A DNA stretch of 64,000 nt from Haloferax prahovense DSM 18310. Lineage in GTDB: Archaea > Halobacteriota > Halobacteria > Halobacteriales > Haloferacaceae. Below, one piece after another: positions 15,511-24,963 of the stretch (position 1 is its first letter; each line of letters opens with the position of its first letter). The notes beneath the pieces were generated by a model. It was not told where the DNA came from, did no database searches, and worked only from the letters and a program-made list of their open reading frames with translations. The position numbers were made by a program, and so were the translations under genes. The stretch covers positions 116,136 through 180,135 of the forward strand of contig NZ_AOLG01000047.1 in NCBI RefSeq assembly GCF_000336815.1. The letters run 5' to 3'.

Positions 15511-16698
15511 CTACTGGCGCAACTGCTCGCGCATGGCGGCGAAGCCGGCCTCGGGGTCCACGTCCGCGCCCTGCGCCTCCAGCGCCTCCCCGAGTGCGGT
15601 CAGGAGGAACGAGACGTTCTCCGGCCGCGCCGAGTGGCCCATACAGCCGACGCGGAAGATGTCGCCCGCGAGCGCGCCGAGGCCGCCGGCGATTTCGAGG
15701 TCGTAGTGGTCGAGGACGTAGTCGATGGCCGCGCCCGCGTCGACGCCGTCGGGGACGAGCACCGCGTTGAGGCTCGGCAGCCAGTACTCGTCTTCGGGGT
15801 TGAGGCCGAGGCCCATCGCCTCGACGCCGGCTTTCAGCGCGCCCGCGACCCGGCGGTGGCGCGCCCACCGCTCTTCGATGCCCTCCTCGGCGACCAGACG
15901 GAGCGCCTCGCGGATGGCGTAGACGTTGGTGATGGGCGCGGTGTGGTGGTACGAGCGGTCGTCGCCCCAGTAGCCCTCCAAGAGCGACAGGTCGAGGTAC
16001 CACGAGCGGGGCGACTTCTCCCGCGAGAGCACCTTGTCCATCGCGCGGTCGTTGAGCGTCAGCGGGCTCGCGCCCGGCGGGCACGACAGGCACTTCTGCG
16101 GCCCGGAGTAGGCCACGTCGATGCCCCAGTCGTCGACTTCGAGTTCGACCCCGCCCAGCGAGGTGACGGTGTCGGCGACGACGAGCGCGTCGTGGTCGTG
16201 GGCGATGCTCGTCAGTTCGGGCACGCCCGGCTGTTTCACGCCCGTCGAGGTCTCGGCGTGGACGAACCCGAACACGTCCGGCTGGTGTTCGTCGAAGGCG
16301 TCCTGCACGTCCGCGGGGTCGAGCGGCTCGCCCCACGGCGCGTCCACGTGGACGACCTCGCCGCCGGCGCGCTCGGCCATCGACTCCATGCGTCCGCCGA
16401 AGTAACCGTTCGTCGGGACGAGCATCGTGTCACCCGGTTCGACGAGGTTGCCGATGGCCGCCTCCATCGACGCCGACCCGGTCCCCGAGACCGGAATCGT
16501 CCACTTGTTGTCGGTGCGGAACGCGTAGCGCATGAGCTCCTGCACCTCGTTCATGATGTCGATAAACGACGGGTCGAGGTGGCCGACGAGCGGCGTGGAC
16601 ATCGCGCGGAGCACGCGCGGGTGGACGTCGCTCGGGCCGGGGCCCATCAGCGTGCGATTCGGCGGGCTGAGTTCGCCGACATCGGGTGCATCGGACAT
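15511..16698 (-). CDS. Class V aminotransferase, alanine/serine-glyoxylate (pyruvate) type
   Basis: 395 residues. Fold-type I PLP enzyme. Asp176 (VVADTVTSLGG) should pair with the pyridine nitrogen and Lys202 (SGPQKCLSCPPG) forms the Schiff base. The N-terminal PPNRTLMGPGPSDVHPRVL and the C-terminal GDIFRVGCMGHSARPENV are typical of the alanine-glyoxylate/serine-pyruvate group. It would transfer amino groups between serine or alanine and glyoxylate or pyruvate. The ATG at 16698 (MSDAPD) is chosen over an upstream start. A second family member is at 27916-29028 with a distinct sequence, so the two may split substrates. Confidence 0.9.
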   Translation of the reverse strand: MSDAPDVGELSPPNRTLMGPGPSDVHPRVLRAMSTPLVGHLDPSFIDIMNEVQELMRYAFRTDNKWTIPVSGTGSASMEAAIGNLVEPGDTMLVPTNGYFGGRMESMAERAGGEVVHVDAPWGEPLDPADVQDAFDEHQPDVFGFVHAETSTGVKQPGVPELTSIAHDHDALVVADTVTSLGGVELEVDDWGIDVAYSGPQKCLSCPPGASPLTLNDRAMDKVLSREKSPRSWYLDLSLLEGYWGDDRSYHHTAPITNVYAIREALRLVAEEGIEERWARHRRVAGALKAGVEAMGLGLNPEDEYWLPSLNAVLVPDGVDAGAAIDYVLDHYDLEIAGGLGALAGDIFRVGCMGHSARPENVSFLLTALGEALEAQGADVDPEAGFAAMREQLRQ

Positions 16699-16818
16699 GG
16701 TCTGACTGCACGTGCCACGCAAACGGGCAAAAGGGATGTGATTGCGGAACGCTGTGAAAAGGACTCGGCGGGCGACCCCGACCCGTTGGAGGCCAGCCGA
16801 GTGCTTCGCGTAGCCCGC

Positions 16819-19800
16819 TCACCCCGACAGCGCCTGCGCGACCTTCTCTATCGGGTGCGGCGGTCGCCGCGCCGCGTCGTCCCTGTCTTCCAGTTGCGTC
16901 CGACACGACGCGCCGGGGGCGACCACCTCGTCGCCCGGGCTCTCGTCCACCTGTTCGAACAGGATGTCACCGATTGCCTTCGAGAGGTCGTAGTGTTCGG
17001 CCTCGTAGCCGAAGCTCCCGGCCATGCCGCAACAACTCGAATCGAGGGGGTCGACCTCGTAGCCGACCCGCCGGAGGACGCCCACCGCGTGGTGGTCCTT
17101 GTTCAGCGCCTTCTGGTTGCAGTGGCCGTGGTAGGTGAGCGAGCCGAGCGCGCCGCCGTCGGCGACCGCGGAGGCGACGGTTCCGGCCGCGTCGCCGTCG
17201 GACGAGCGGCCGCGAATCGGAAGCCCCTCGGCCAGCCGATAGGTGTCGAGGAACTCCATGACGCCGTAGGCGGCCGCCGCGACCGGGGCGACCGCGTCGT
17301 CCGGCAGGAGGTCGGCGTACTCATCTTGGAACATCACCGCGTCGGAGGGCTCGACGAAGACGACCGACCAGCCGTTTTCGACCGACGGGCGGAGCGTCTC
17401 GACGTTGTGTCCCGCGCGCCGCCGCGCGAGGTCGAGGAAGCCGCCGGAGTAGGCGGCGCGACCGCTCGGCTCGATCCCTTCCGCGAGGCGGACGTGGACC
17501 CCGGCCGCCTCAAGCACCCGCACCGCCGCCTTCCCGATTTCGGGCGTGACGTAGTTCGTGTAGGTGTCGGGAAACAGGAGGACGCGGTGGTCGGCTTCGG
17601 ACGCCGGCACGCGGGGTCGTCGCGCGTCCATCCACGATTCGAGCGTGTCGCGGGTGAACGACGGGAGCGCTCGGTCGGGGGCGATGCCCGCGAGTCGCTC
17701 CATCGCGGCCCGCGCGCCCGGTAGCTCGGCCGCCCAGTTCGAGACGGGTGCGAGGGCGCTGCCGACGCCCGCCAACCGGTCGATGTGGGCGAACAGGCGC
17801 TCGCGGAGCGACGCGCCCGCCTCTGTGTGGTGGGCGTGTTTCACCTCGGCTTTGAGCTTCGCCAGGTCGACGCCGGTCGGGCAGTCGTTCTGACAGCCCT
17901 TACAGCCGACGCAGAGCCCGAGGACCTCCTCTTGGAACCGGTCTGAGTGAATCTCGTCTTCCGGGAGGTCGCCGCTGATTGCGGCGCGGAGCATGTTGGC
18001 CCGACCGCGGGTCGTCTCGGCTTCGTCCTTCGAGGCGCGGTAGGTCGGACACATCGTCTCCGACCCGGTCTGCCGACAGGTGCCGCAGCCGTTGCAGAGT
18101 TCGACGAGGTGGGAGAAGCCGCTCTCGTCCGAGAAGTCCAGCGTCGTCGCGGGCTCGATGGACTGGTAGGCCGCGCCGTACCGGAGGTTCTCGCGCATGT
18201 CCGCGCCGACGCCGCGGTCGCCCTCCGGACCCGGGTCGGAGGGACCGTCCCGATAGACGACGTTCCCGGGGTTCATGCGCCAGTCGGGGTCGAACGCCGT
18301 TTTCAGCTCCTTGAACGCGCCCCAGAGTTCGGGGCCGTACATCTTGGGATTCCACTCGGTCCGGGCCATCCCGTCGCCGTGTTCGCCCGAGAAGGCTCCG
18401 CGATGGTCCAACACGAGGTCGGTTACGTCGTCGGTGATGGCGCGCATCGTCTCGATGCCCGCGCCGTCTTTCAGGTTCAGAATCGGGCGGATGTGGAGCG
18501 TCCCCGCGCCGGCGTGGGCGAAGTACGCGGCCGACGTGCCGTGGTCTTCCAGCACTTCCTCGAACGACTGGACGTACTCCGCGAGTTCCTCGGGCGGGAC
18601 GCTCGCGTCCTCGATGAACGGGTACGGTTTCGGGTCGCCCGGAAGCGACATGAGAAGCGGAATCGCCGCCTTACGGAGCTTCCAGAGGTCCGCCTGCGCC
18701 TCGGGCGTGTACGCCTCGATGGCCTCGAACGCGCCGCCGTCGGCGTCGCCACCGGCCTCGGTGTCGCCGTCTCGCAGGAAGTGGCCGTTCGCCTCGCGAA
18801 TCACCGCCTCGAAGTCGTCGTGCAGTTCGGAGTCGAACTCCAGCATCAGCGTCGCCGCCGTCCCGTCAGGAATCTCCTCGACGTACTGCGCGTACTCGCT
18901 GGACTCGGCGGCCATCCGAAGCACCTCGTCGTCCATGAGTTCGACCGCGCTGGCGTCGAAGTCGAGGGCGTCGGGGACCGCCGCCATCGCCTCCACGAGG
19001 TCGTCGTAGGCGTAGAGGACGAGCGCCGTCTCCTCGGGGACCGTCACGAGAGACACGGTGGCCTCGACGACGACGCCGAGGGTGCCCTCCGCGCCGACGA
19101 ACAGTTTGGAGAGGTTGATGACCGTCTCGCCGTCGTCCGTCTCGGAGACGACCTTGTGGAGGTTGTAGCCCGACACCGACCGCTTGAGGCTCGGATACCG
19201 CCGCTCGATTTCCCCCTCGTGTTCCTCGACGAGGCCGAGGACGGTCCGGTAGATGTCGGCTTCGCGGTCGTCTTTGCCGACGATGCGGTCCCACTCGTCG
19301 CTCCCGACGACCACGTCGCGGGTGTGGACGACCGACCCGTCGTCGAGGACGACCCGTAACTCCTCGGTGTAGGCGTCGGTGATGCCGTAGCGGACCGAGT
19401 GCGCGCCCGTGGAGTTGTTGCCGATGCCGCCGCCGACGGTCGCCCGGTTCGAGGAGGCGGGGTCCGGCGCGAACTTCAGTCCGTGGTCGGCGAGGCGGTC
19501 GTCGAGGTCGTCCTGCACCACGCCGGGTTGGACCCGCGCCCGCCGCGCGTCGGGGTCCACGCAGACGATTTCGTCCATGTACTTCGAGCAGTCGATGACG
19601 ACGCAACCGGGGCCGACGGTCTGTCCCGCCAGCGACGACCCAGCCCCGCGCGGGAGGACGGGAACGTCGTGCTCGGCCGCCGTCCGCACCGCGGCGCGCA
19701 CGTCGTCCTCGTCGCGGGGGACGACCACCCCCGCCGGGCGCGCTCGGTAAATCGACCCGTCGGTCGCGTACAGCACCTGCGCGTACTCGTCGAAGCGCAC

Positions 19801-19965
19801 CTCGCCGGAGACGACTTCCCGGAGGTCGGCGGCGAGGTCGGCGTGCTCGGCTACGTCGACCACGTCGTAGTCGCGCGACTCCTGAAACCGCCGGAAGTCG
19901 CCTCGTTCCTCGTCGTCCGTCTCCGCCGCGATGCGGGTCGCCCGCGAAGGGCCGTCGCCAGACAT
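16819..19965 (-). CDS. FAD-linked oxidase/Fe-S oxidoreductase fusion (D-lactate or glycolate dehydrogenase-like)
   Basis: 1048 residues. The N-terminal FAD-binding PCMH domain (about 55-240) contains LPRGAGSSLAGQTVGPGCVV. It is followed by the FAD-oxidase C-terminal domain (about 280-540). A ferredoxin-like module has two cysteine clusters (CNGCGTCRQTG...CPTYR and CVGCKGCQNDCP). A CCG/HdrD-like domain near the end holds SCCGMAGSFGYE. This fuses the GlcD-, GlcF- and GlcE-type functions in one chain and likely oxidises a 2-hydroxyacid into the membrane electron pool. The ATG at 19965 is chosen because upstream sequence is basic, non-halophilic and unrelated. Confidence 0.92.
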   Translation of the reverse strand: MSGDGPSRATRIAAETDDEERGDFRRFQESRDYDVVDVAEHADLAADLREVVSGEVRFDEYAQVLYATDGSIYRARPAGVVVPRDEDDVRAAVRTAAEHDVPVLPRGAGSSLAGQTVGPGCVVIDCSKYMDEIVCVDPDARRARVQPGVVQDDLDDRLADHGLKFAPDPASSNRATVGGGIGNNSTGAHSVRYGITDAYTEELRVVLDDGSVVHTRDVVVGSDEWDRIVGKDDREADIYRTVLGLVEEHEGEIERRYPSLKRSVSGYNLHKVVSETDDGETVINLSKLFVGAEGTLGVVVEATVSLVTVPEETALVLYAYDDLVEAMAAVPDALDFDASAVELMDDEVLRMAAESSEYAQYVEEIPDGTAATLMLEFDSELHDDFEAVIREANGHFLRDGDTEAGGDADGGAFEAIEAYTPEAQADLWKLRKAAIPLLMSLPGDPKPYPFIEDASVPPEELAEYVQSFEEVLEDHGTSAAYFAHAGAGTLHIRPILNLKDGAGIETMRAITDDVTDLVLDHRGAFSGEHGDGMARTEWNPKMYGPELWGAFKELKTAFDPDWRMNPGNVVYRDGPSDPGPEGDRGVGADMRENLRYGAAYQSIEPATTLDFSDESGFSHLVELCNGCGTCRQTGSETMCPTYRASKDEAETTRGRANMLRAAISGDLPEDEIHSDRFQEEVLGLCVGCKGCQNDCPTGVDLAKLKAEVKHAHHTEAGASLRERLFAHIDRLAGVGSALAPVSNWAAELPGARAAMERLAGIAPDRALPSFTRDTLESWMDARRPRVPASEADHRVLLFPDTYTNYVTPEIGKAAVRVLEAAGVHVRLAEGIEPSGRAAYSGGFLDLARRRAGHNVETLRPSVENGWSVVFVEPSDAVMFQDEYADLLPDDAVAPVAAAAYGVMEFLDTYRLAEGLPIRGRSSDGDAAGTVASAVADGGALGSLTYHGHCNQKALNKDHHAVGVLRRVGYEVDPLDSSCCGMAGSFGYEAEHYDLSKAIGDILFEQVDESPGDEVVAPGASCRTQLEDRDDAARRPPHPIEKVAQALSG

Positions 19966-20098
19966 TATCACGTATAATCGTGCAGGATAGCAAAAACCTG
20001 TGTGTGACTCGCCATGTTTGCCAGAAGCGGTAGTCGTTCGCGGCGGACCGGCTTCGTCGCGCGCGGGCCGAGTGTGCTGAGCCGGGTGAGAACCCGTC

Positions 20099-20911
20099 CT
20101 ACTGCGGCGGATTCCGGGGGTAGTTCCCGACGCCGGTTCGCAGTTCGCCGTCGGCGACAACCCAGCCCTGGCGGTCCGCTGGGAGGTCGTAGGCGGCGAC
20201 GTGGTCGACGTACTCGTTGTAGTTCCAGCCGCCGACCCACCACGAGTTCGCGCCGCGGAGTTCGACGCTCACCGAGACGTTCGTCGTCTCGGGGCCGTCG
20301 TACTGGACGAACAGCATCGACTCGTAGTCGTAACACCGGGTGTCGTCGCTGTTGCTCGGCCAGTCACACGGGACGAGCCGGGCGTTCTCGCGCGGTTCGA
20401 ACAGCGGTTCGGTCCCCTCGGGCGCGAGCGTGTCGATGGACTGGTTCACCCGCACGTCGGCGCTGAGGTCTATGGCGTCGTGTTCGACGCGGAGCGTGTC
20501 GGAGTCGTTCCGACTGTACTCGCTCGCCGGAATCGGCTCCCAGCGGACGAGCCGGTCGTTCTCGACGACCGCCCGGTAGTACGTTGGGTCGGCGGGAAGC
20601 TCGTCGGCCCGGAGGCGGAGCATCGGGCCGTACTCCGTCTCGACCACGTCGTACGCCCAGCCCGTCGGAAGCAGGTACTCGCGGGACTCGACGGCCTCAC
20701 CGACGGCCGAGGAGCCGTCGCTGACGGGTAGCGGCACGAGGACCGTCACGTTCGAAATCGGCTCGTCGGCCGAGACGCGGACGCTGTAGTCGTACTGGCT
20801 CCCGTAGGAGTCGAGGGACGAAAGCCGGCCGAACGCCCAGAGCCCGCCGGCCGCGACCGCGACCACGACGAGCGCGGCGACGACGACGATGCCGAGTGTG
20901 CGGAAATTCAT
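20099..20911 (-). CDS. Membrane-anchored extracytoplasmic protein of unknown function
   Basis: 270 residues from the ATG at 20911 (an upstream GTG adds three). One N-terminal helix (about 6-29) is followed by a beta-rich extracellular domain. Trp-rich C-terminal sequence (RGANSWWVGGWNYNEYVDHV) and a Cys pair (about 184 and 196) could form a disulfide. Many Asn-x-Ser/Thr sequons (NVTVLV, NDSD, NQSI, NVSVSV) suggest N-glycosylation, as usual for haloarchaeal surface proteins. It is separated by 30 nt from the flavodoxin gene upstream on the same strand. I do not recognise the family. Confidence 0.75.
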   Translation of the reverse strand: MNFRTLGIVVVAALVVVAVAAGGLWAFGRLSSLDSYGSQYDYSVRVSADEPISNVTVLVPLPVSDGSSAVGEAVESREYLLPTGWAYDVVETEYGPMLRLRADELPADPTYYRAVVENDRLVRWEPIPASEYSRNDSDTLRVEHDAIDLSADVRVNQSIDTLAPEGTEPLFEPRENARLVPCDWPSNSDDTRCYDYESMLFVQYDGPETTNVSVSVELRGANSWWVGGWNYNEYVDHVAAYDLPADRQGWVVADGELRTGVGNYPRNPPQ

Positions 20912-20941
20912 CGAAATCACCGGGCAGGTCAGACCGCCCGC

Positions 20942-21517
20942 TCAGACCGCCGCACCTCCCGCGGCGGTGCCCGCGGTCGACTCCACGAACTCGACGAAGT
21001 CGGCGGCGAACGACTCGACTTCGTCCCAGTCGGTGTACTCGTAGTCGCGGGAGGCGTCCGTGTCGCCGGTCGCCCCCTTGGCGATGCGCTTCATCATCAT
21101 CCGGGTGAGAAAGCCGTACTCCGAGTACCGAAGCGCCCCGCCGAACGCGGCCATCCGCTCCGGGTGCCAGCCGCTCTCTTCGACGAACTCGTCGAGGTAC
21201 GTCGCGACCTCGGCGCGGGCGTCCTCGTCGTCGAGCGCCGACGACAGCGACACCTGGAAGAACCCGTTGGGCCGCGCCTCGATATCGTCGCGGTGCTCGC
21301 GGACGAACTCGTAGACCGGTTTCGAGTGCGCGCCCACGTGAATCGACGACCCGACGAGCACCGCGTCGGCGTCGGCGAGCGCCTCGCTAACGTCCGAATC
21401 GGCGACCGAGGCGGTCCTCGCGTCGTGCCCGTGCGCCGCCAGCGCCTCGGCGATGCGCCCGGCTATCTTCTCGGTCTGTCCCTCTTTGCTCCCGTACGCG
21501 ACGAGTATCGTCCCCAT
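20942..21517 (-). CDS. Flavodoxin-like protein (HemG/menaquinone-linked protoporphyrinogen oxidase type)
   Basis: 191 residues from the ATG at 21517. The FMN phosphate loop is the N-terminal YGSKEGQTEKIA segment. The flavodoxin_5 pattern VLVGSSIHVGAHSKPVYEFV matches bacterial HemG-type enzymes, and ESGWHPERMAAFGGALRYSEYGFLTRMMMK is the family C-terminal part. In bacteria such proteins oxidise protoporphyrinogen IX with quinone; in haloarchaea the role is unproven, and generic flavodoxin duty is possible. An upstream start would add Cys-rich unsupported residues. It shares a strand with the anchored protein that follows. Confidence 0.85.
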   Translation of the reverse strand: MGTILVAYGSKEGQTEKIAGRIAEALAAHGHDARTASVADSDVSEALADADAVLVGSSIHVGAHSKPVYEFVREHRDDIEARPNGFFQVSLSSALDDEDARAEVATYLDEFVEESGWHPERMAAFGGALRYSEYGFLTRMMMKRIAKGATGDTDASRDYEYTDWDEVESFAADFVEFVESTAGTAAGGAAV

Positions 21518-21685
21518 ACAGCTCACCGCATACCTGTTGGTTCGCGCACAGCATAACCCCACACACAGCCTCTCACCCCCCGAGAACCGACCGCGACCCG
21601 ATTCGACGCGAAGCCGGCCGAGTCGACTCCGACCCGCGAGGAGGAACTATTTTGCCCGTCGCCACATCACCTCAGAATACAACTC

Positions 21686-22330
21686 ATGAATACCTCGATG
21701 GGAACCTATCTAGTGACGCAGTCGGACCGCTCCGGCGGGCGGTCGACGCCGGACGTGGTGCAGGCCGCGGTCGACGGCGGCGTCGACGTCGTTCAACTCC
21801 GGGAGAAGCACGCGAGCGCCCGCGACCGCTACGAGGTCGGTCGCGAGGTTCGGGCCGTGACGGCCGACGCGGGCGTCCCCCTCGTCGTCAACGACCGGGT
21901 CGACATCGCGGCGGCCATCGACGCCGACGGCGTCCACCTCGGCGACGACGACGTGCCCGTCTCGGTCGCGCGCGAACAGCTCGGCGACGACGCCATCGTC
22001 GGCCGGTCGGTCTCGACCGTCACGGGCGCGAGAACCGCCGAGGAGGCCGGCGCGGACTACCTCGGCGTCGGCGCGGTGTTCGCCACGGACACGAAGGACA
22101 CCGACCCCGAGCAGTCCGAAATCGGGACCGAGCGGGTGTCGGCCATCGCGGACGCCGTCTCGATTCCGTTCGTCGGCATCGGCGGCGTCACGCCCGACAA
22201 CGCCGCCGACGTGGTCGCCGCCGGGGCCGACGGCGTCGCGGTCGTCTCGGCTATCACCGCCGCGGACGACCCCACCGACGCGACTCGCCATCTCGCCGAC
22301 TCGGTCGCCGCCGGGAGGGACCGCCGATGA
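21686..22330 (+). CDS. thiE: Thiamine-phosphate synthase
   Basis: 214 residues. It joins hydroxymethylpyrimidine pyrophosphate and hydroxyethylthiazole phosphate to thiamine phosphate. TIM-barrel signatures are present: VVQLREKHAS (pyrophosphate-binding Arg/Lys), VNDRVDIAAAIDADGVHLGDDD, GRSVSTVTGA, ADYLGVGAVFATDTKD and FVGIGGVTPDNA. It opens the thiE-thiM-thiD operon; the stop overlaps the thiM start (ATGA). A TATA-like AACTATTTTG stretch (about 21645-21654) lies about 30-40 nt upstream. No TPP riboswitch is recognisable in the 168-bp leader. Confidence 0.96.
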   Translation: MNTSMGTYLVTQSDRSGGRSTPDVVQAAVDGGVDVVQLREKHASARDRYEVGREVRAVTADAGVPLVVNDRVDIAAAIDADGVHLGDDDVPVSVAREQLGDDAIVGRSVSTVTGARTAEEAGADYLGVGAVFATDTKDTDPEQSEIGTERVSAIADAVSIPFVGIGGVTPDNAADVVAAGADGVAVVSAITAADDPTDATRHLADSVAAGRDRR

Positions 22331-23223
22331 GCGGACGCGACGACGCGGACGGCGCGGGTGGACCGGGCGGTTCGGGCGACGCGAACGACGTGGGCGGCGT
22401 CCCCGACGTGGCGCTGGACGAGGCGCTCGCCGCCGTCGCGGGCGAGCAACCGCTCATCAACTCGGTCACGAACGACGTGACTGTCAACGACGTGGCGAAC
22501 ATCACGCTCTACTGGGGCGGCCTGCCGGTCATGTCCGACGACGAGCGCGAAGTCGGCGACATGGTCGGCATCGCCGACGGCTGTCTGCTCAACATGGGGA
22601 CCGTGAGCGAGTCCGGCGAGGTGACGATGCTGACCGCCGGCCGCGCCGCGAACGAGGCCGGCGTCCCCCTCGTCGTCGACCCCGTCGGCGTCGGTGCGAC
22701 CCCGACGCGCGACCGGGTCGCGGACCGCCTCGTCACCGACCTCGACGTTGACGTGCTCAACGGCAACTACGGGGAGATATCCGCGCTCGTCGGCGACGAC
22801 GCCGAGGTCCGCGGGGTCGAGTCGGTCGGGGAGTACGCCGAAATCGCCGCCGCGGCCGTCGAGTGCGCCCGGAAGACCGGCGCGGTCGTCGTCGCCTCCG
22901 GCGAGACCGACATCGTCGCCACCGAGGAGGCCGCCTTCGAGGTCGACGCCGGCCACTCGATGATGGGCGCGGTCGTCGGAACCGGCTGTATGCTCGGCGT
23001 GACGCTCGCCGTGTTCGAGGCCGCGCTCGACGACCCGCTTTCGGCGGCGCTCTCCGGGACCGCAGCCTACGGGCTCGCGGGCGAACTCGCCGCCGAGGGC
23101 GCGTTCGGCGACTACCGCGGCCCGGCGAGCTACAAAATCGCCTTCCTCGACGCGGTCGCCGGACTCGCGGACGCCTCGACGCCAGACATCGCCGACCGAA
23201 TCGACCGCATCGAGGTCCGATAG
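22327..23223 (+). CDS. thiM: Hydroxyethylthiazole kinase
   Basis: 298 residues. It phosphorylates the thiazole alcohol for salvage into thiamine phosphate. Ribokinase-like ThiM signatures are present: NSVTNDVTVNDVANITLYWGG, CLLNMGTVS, PLVVDPVGVGATPTRD, LNGNYGEISAL and the C-terminal anion hole with MMGAVVGTGCMLG. The ATG at 22327 overlaps the thiE stop by 4 nt, deciding the start. The first 30 residues are a Gly/Asp-rich extension beyond the usual N-terminus. The stop abuts the thiD ATG directly, so all three proteins are translationally coupled. Confidence 0.96.
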   Translation: MSGRDDADGAGGPGGSGDANDVGGVPDVALDEALAAVAGEQPLINSVTNDVTVNDVANITLYWGGLPVMSDDEREVGDMVGIADGCLLNMGTVSESGEVTMLTAGRAANEAGVPLVVDPVGVGATPTRDRVADRLVTDLDVDVLNGNYGEISALVGDDAEVRGVESVGEYAEIAAAAVECARKTGAVVVASGETDIVATEEAAFEVDAGHSMMGAVVGTGCMLGVTLAVFEAALDDPLSAALSGTAAYGLAGELAAEGAFGDYRGPASYKIAFLDAVAGLADASTPDIADRIDRIEVR

Positions 23224-24081
23224 ATGCCGGGGGCCGCCCCCGACCCGCGGACGCCGCCGTACGTCCTCACCATCGCCTCCAGCGACTCCGGCGGCGGCGC
23301 GGGCATCCAAGCGGACCTGAAGACGATGACTCGGCTCGGCGTCTACGGCGGGTCGGTCATCGTGGCCGCGACGGCCCAGAACACCCGCGGCGTCGAGGGC
23401 TCGCACGTCCTCCCGACCGAGTCGATTCGCGCCCAGTACGAGGCCGTCGCCGACGACTTCGACATCGCCGCCGTCAAACTCGGGATGCTGGCGACCGTCG
23501 AGGCGGTCGAGACGGTCGCCGACTGCCTCGCCGACTACGACGGCCCGGTCGTCCTCGACCCCGTGATGGTCGCCACCTCCGGCGACCGACTGCTGGACGA
23601 AGACGCCGTCGACGCCTACGACGCCCTGTTCGCGCGGGCGACGCTCGCGACCCCGAACGCCGACGAGGCCGAGGCGCTGACGGGCGTGTTCCCCGACTCG
23701 CCGGCAGCCGTCTCCGAGGCCGCCGACTGGTTCTTCGACCGGGGCGCCGACGCCGTGCTCCTGAAGGGCGGCCACGTCGCCACCGACGACGACACCGTGG
23801 TGGACACGCTCGTCACGCCGACGGAGACGACGACGTTCGTCAATCCGCGCATCGACGCGACGGCGACTCACGGCTCCGGCTGTACGCTTTCGAGCGCCGT
23901 CGCCGCCCGCCTCGCCCGCGGCGACAACCTCGCCGACGCCGTCCGGCACGGTATCGAGTTCACGCGCGCAACCCTCGCCGAACCGGCCGACGTGGGTGAG
24001 GGTGCGGGGAGCGTGAACCACCTCGTCGGCGTCGGCGACGGCTGGACCCCCGACACGGACGCGCCCGACGGCGACGACTGA
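23224..24081 (+). CDS. thiD: Hydroxymethylpyrimidine/phosphomethylpyrimidine kinase
   Basis: 285 residues. It phosphorylates HMP and HMP-P, giving the pyrimidine substrate of ThiE. Signatures are present: IASSDSGGGAGIQADLKT, the GVYGGSVIVAATAQNT loop, VKLGMLAT, VLDPVMVATSGDRLL and the active-site THGSGCTLSSA. This is a stand-alone ThiD without the C-terminal ThiN domain seen in many archaea; here a separate thiE in the same operon supplies that step. It starts on the ATG immediately after the thiM stop (TAGATG) with no gap. Confidence 0.96.
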   Translation: MPGAAPDPRTPPYVLTIASSDSGGGAGIQADLKTMTRLGVYGGSVIVAATAQNTRGVEGSHVLPTESIRAQYEAVADDFDIAAVKLGMLATVEAVETVADCLADYDGPVVLDPVMVATSGDRLLDEDAVDAYDALFARATLATPNADEAEALTGVFPDSPAAVSEAADWFFDRGADAVLLKGGHVATDDDTVVDTLVTPTETTTFVNPRIDATATHGSGCTLSSAVAARLARGDNLADAVRHGIEFTRATLAEPADVGEGAGSVNHLVGVGDGWTPDTDAPDGDD

Positions 24082-24156
24082 CCGCCGGTCGCGCCGGCAC
24101 TCGTCCGAGGTGCTCGCGGCACGCGCCTTTTTCCAGATACGTGTTGTATCACGAAC

Positions 24157-24954
24157 ATGGCAGAGAAAGCAGCCGCGAACGCGCTTCGTGCCCGAATCGA
24201 GAGTGGCGGCGTCGCGCTCGGCGTCCTCGACAACACCTACAGCCCGACGCTCGTGGAGTTCTACGGCGAGCTCGGCCTCGACTTCGTGTGGCTCGACCTC
24301 GAACACGGCGGGCCGAGTCCGCTCGACTCGGGCGCGATGGAGGACCTCCTCCGCGCGGCGGAACGAACCGGCATCGAGCCGCTGGTCCGGCTCCCGACGA
24401 CGGACCCGGAGTTCGTCCGGAAAGCCCTCGACCTCGGCGTCAGGAACGTCTTCCTCCCGCGCGTGGAGTCGGCCGAGGAGGTCCGCGAGGCGGTTCGGTC
24501 GGCCCGATTCACCTACGGCGACGGCCCCGGCGACCGCGGCCTCGCGTCGCCGCGCGCCCGCCGGTGGGGGCTCGCCGACGACTACGTCGCGAGCGAGGAC
24601 CGCGAGACCCTCGTCGGCGTGACCATCGAGACCGCCGAGTCGCTTTCGGACCTCGACGCGATTCTCGACGTGCCCGAACTGGGCTTCGTCTTCATCGGCC
24701 CGTTCGACCTCTCGGTGTCGCTCGGCCACCCCGGAGAGATAGACCACCCCGACGTGCAGGAGGCCGTCGAGCGAGTTCGCTCGGCCGCGGTCGAAGCCGG
24801 CGTCCCCGTCGGCGGCCTCGGCTTCGACATGGACGACGTGAACGAGAAGGCGGAAAACGGCTATCGGCTCATCAACCTCGGCAGCACCACCGGCGCGCTC
24901 AAGGGCGTCGTCGACGGCTGGTTCGACGCCGCGACGTTCGACCGCGAGGGGTAG
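24157..24954 (+). CDS. HpcH/HpaI family aldolase/citrate lyase-type protein
   Basis: 265 residues. It matches metal-dependent class II pyruvate aldolases: the FYGELGLDFVWLDLEHGG strand carries the active-site acidic and His residues, followed by PLVRLPTTDPEFVRKALDLGVRNVFLPRVESAEE and FVFIGPFDLSVSLGHPG (metal-binding Asp). It would split or form 4-hydroxy-2-oxoacids with pyruvate. A T-stretch at 24128-24134 is a suitable TATA box for leaderless transcription from near 24155. The physiological substrate is unknown. Confidence 0.88.
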   Translation: MAEKAAANALRARIESGGVALGVLDNTYSPTLVEFYGELGLDFVWLDLEHGGPSPLDSGAMEDLLRAAERTGIEPLVRLPTTDPEFVRKALDLGVRNVFLPRVESAEEVREAVRSARFTYGDGPGDRGLASPRARRWGLADDYVASEDRETLVGVTIETAESLSDLDAILDVPELGFVFIGPFDLSVSLGHPGEIDHPDVQEAVERVRSAAVEAGVPVGGLGFDMDDVNEKAENGYRLINLGSTTGALKGVVDGWFDAATFDREG

Positions 24955-24963
24955 CGCCCGCGC

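Noticed and set aside
14677-17724. Plus-strand open frame of over 1000 codons
   Set aside because: It runs antisense over aminotransferase, secreted-protein and oxidoreductase genes with clear family motifs; the translation is Arg/Val/Asp-biased without domains, typical for the antisense of GC-rich halophile genes.
21518-21685. TPP riboswitch upstream of thiE
   Set aside because: The conserved THI-box CTGAGA and the P3/P4 cores are not visible; the leader is short and a TATA box lies close to the start.
22057-24747. Minus-strand open frame of about 900 codons opposite thiE/thiM/thiD
   Set aside because: The thiamine genes are unmistakable; the antisense frame lacks any motif and stays open only through GC bias at third positions.
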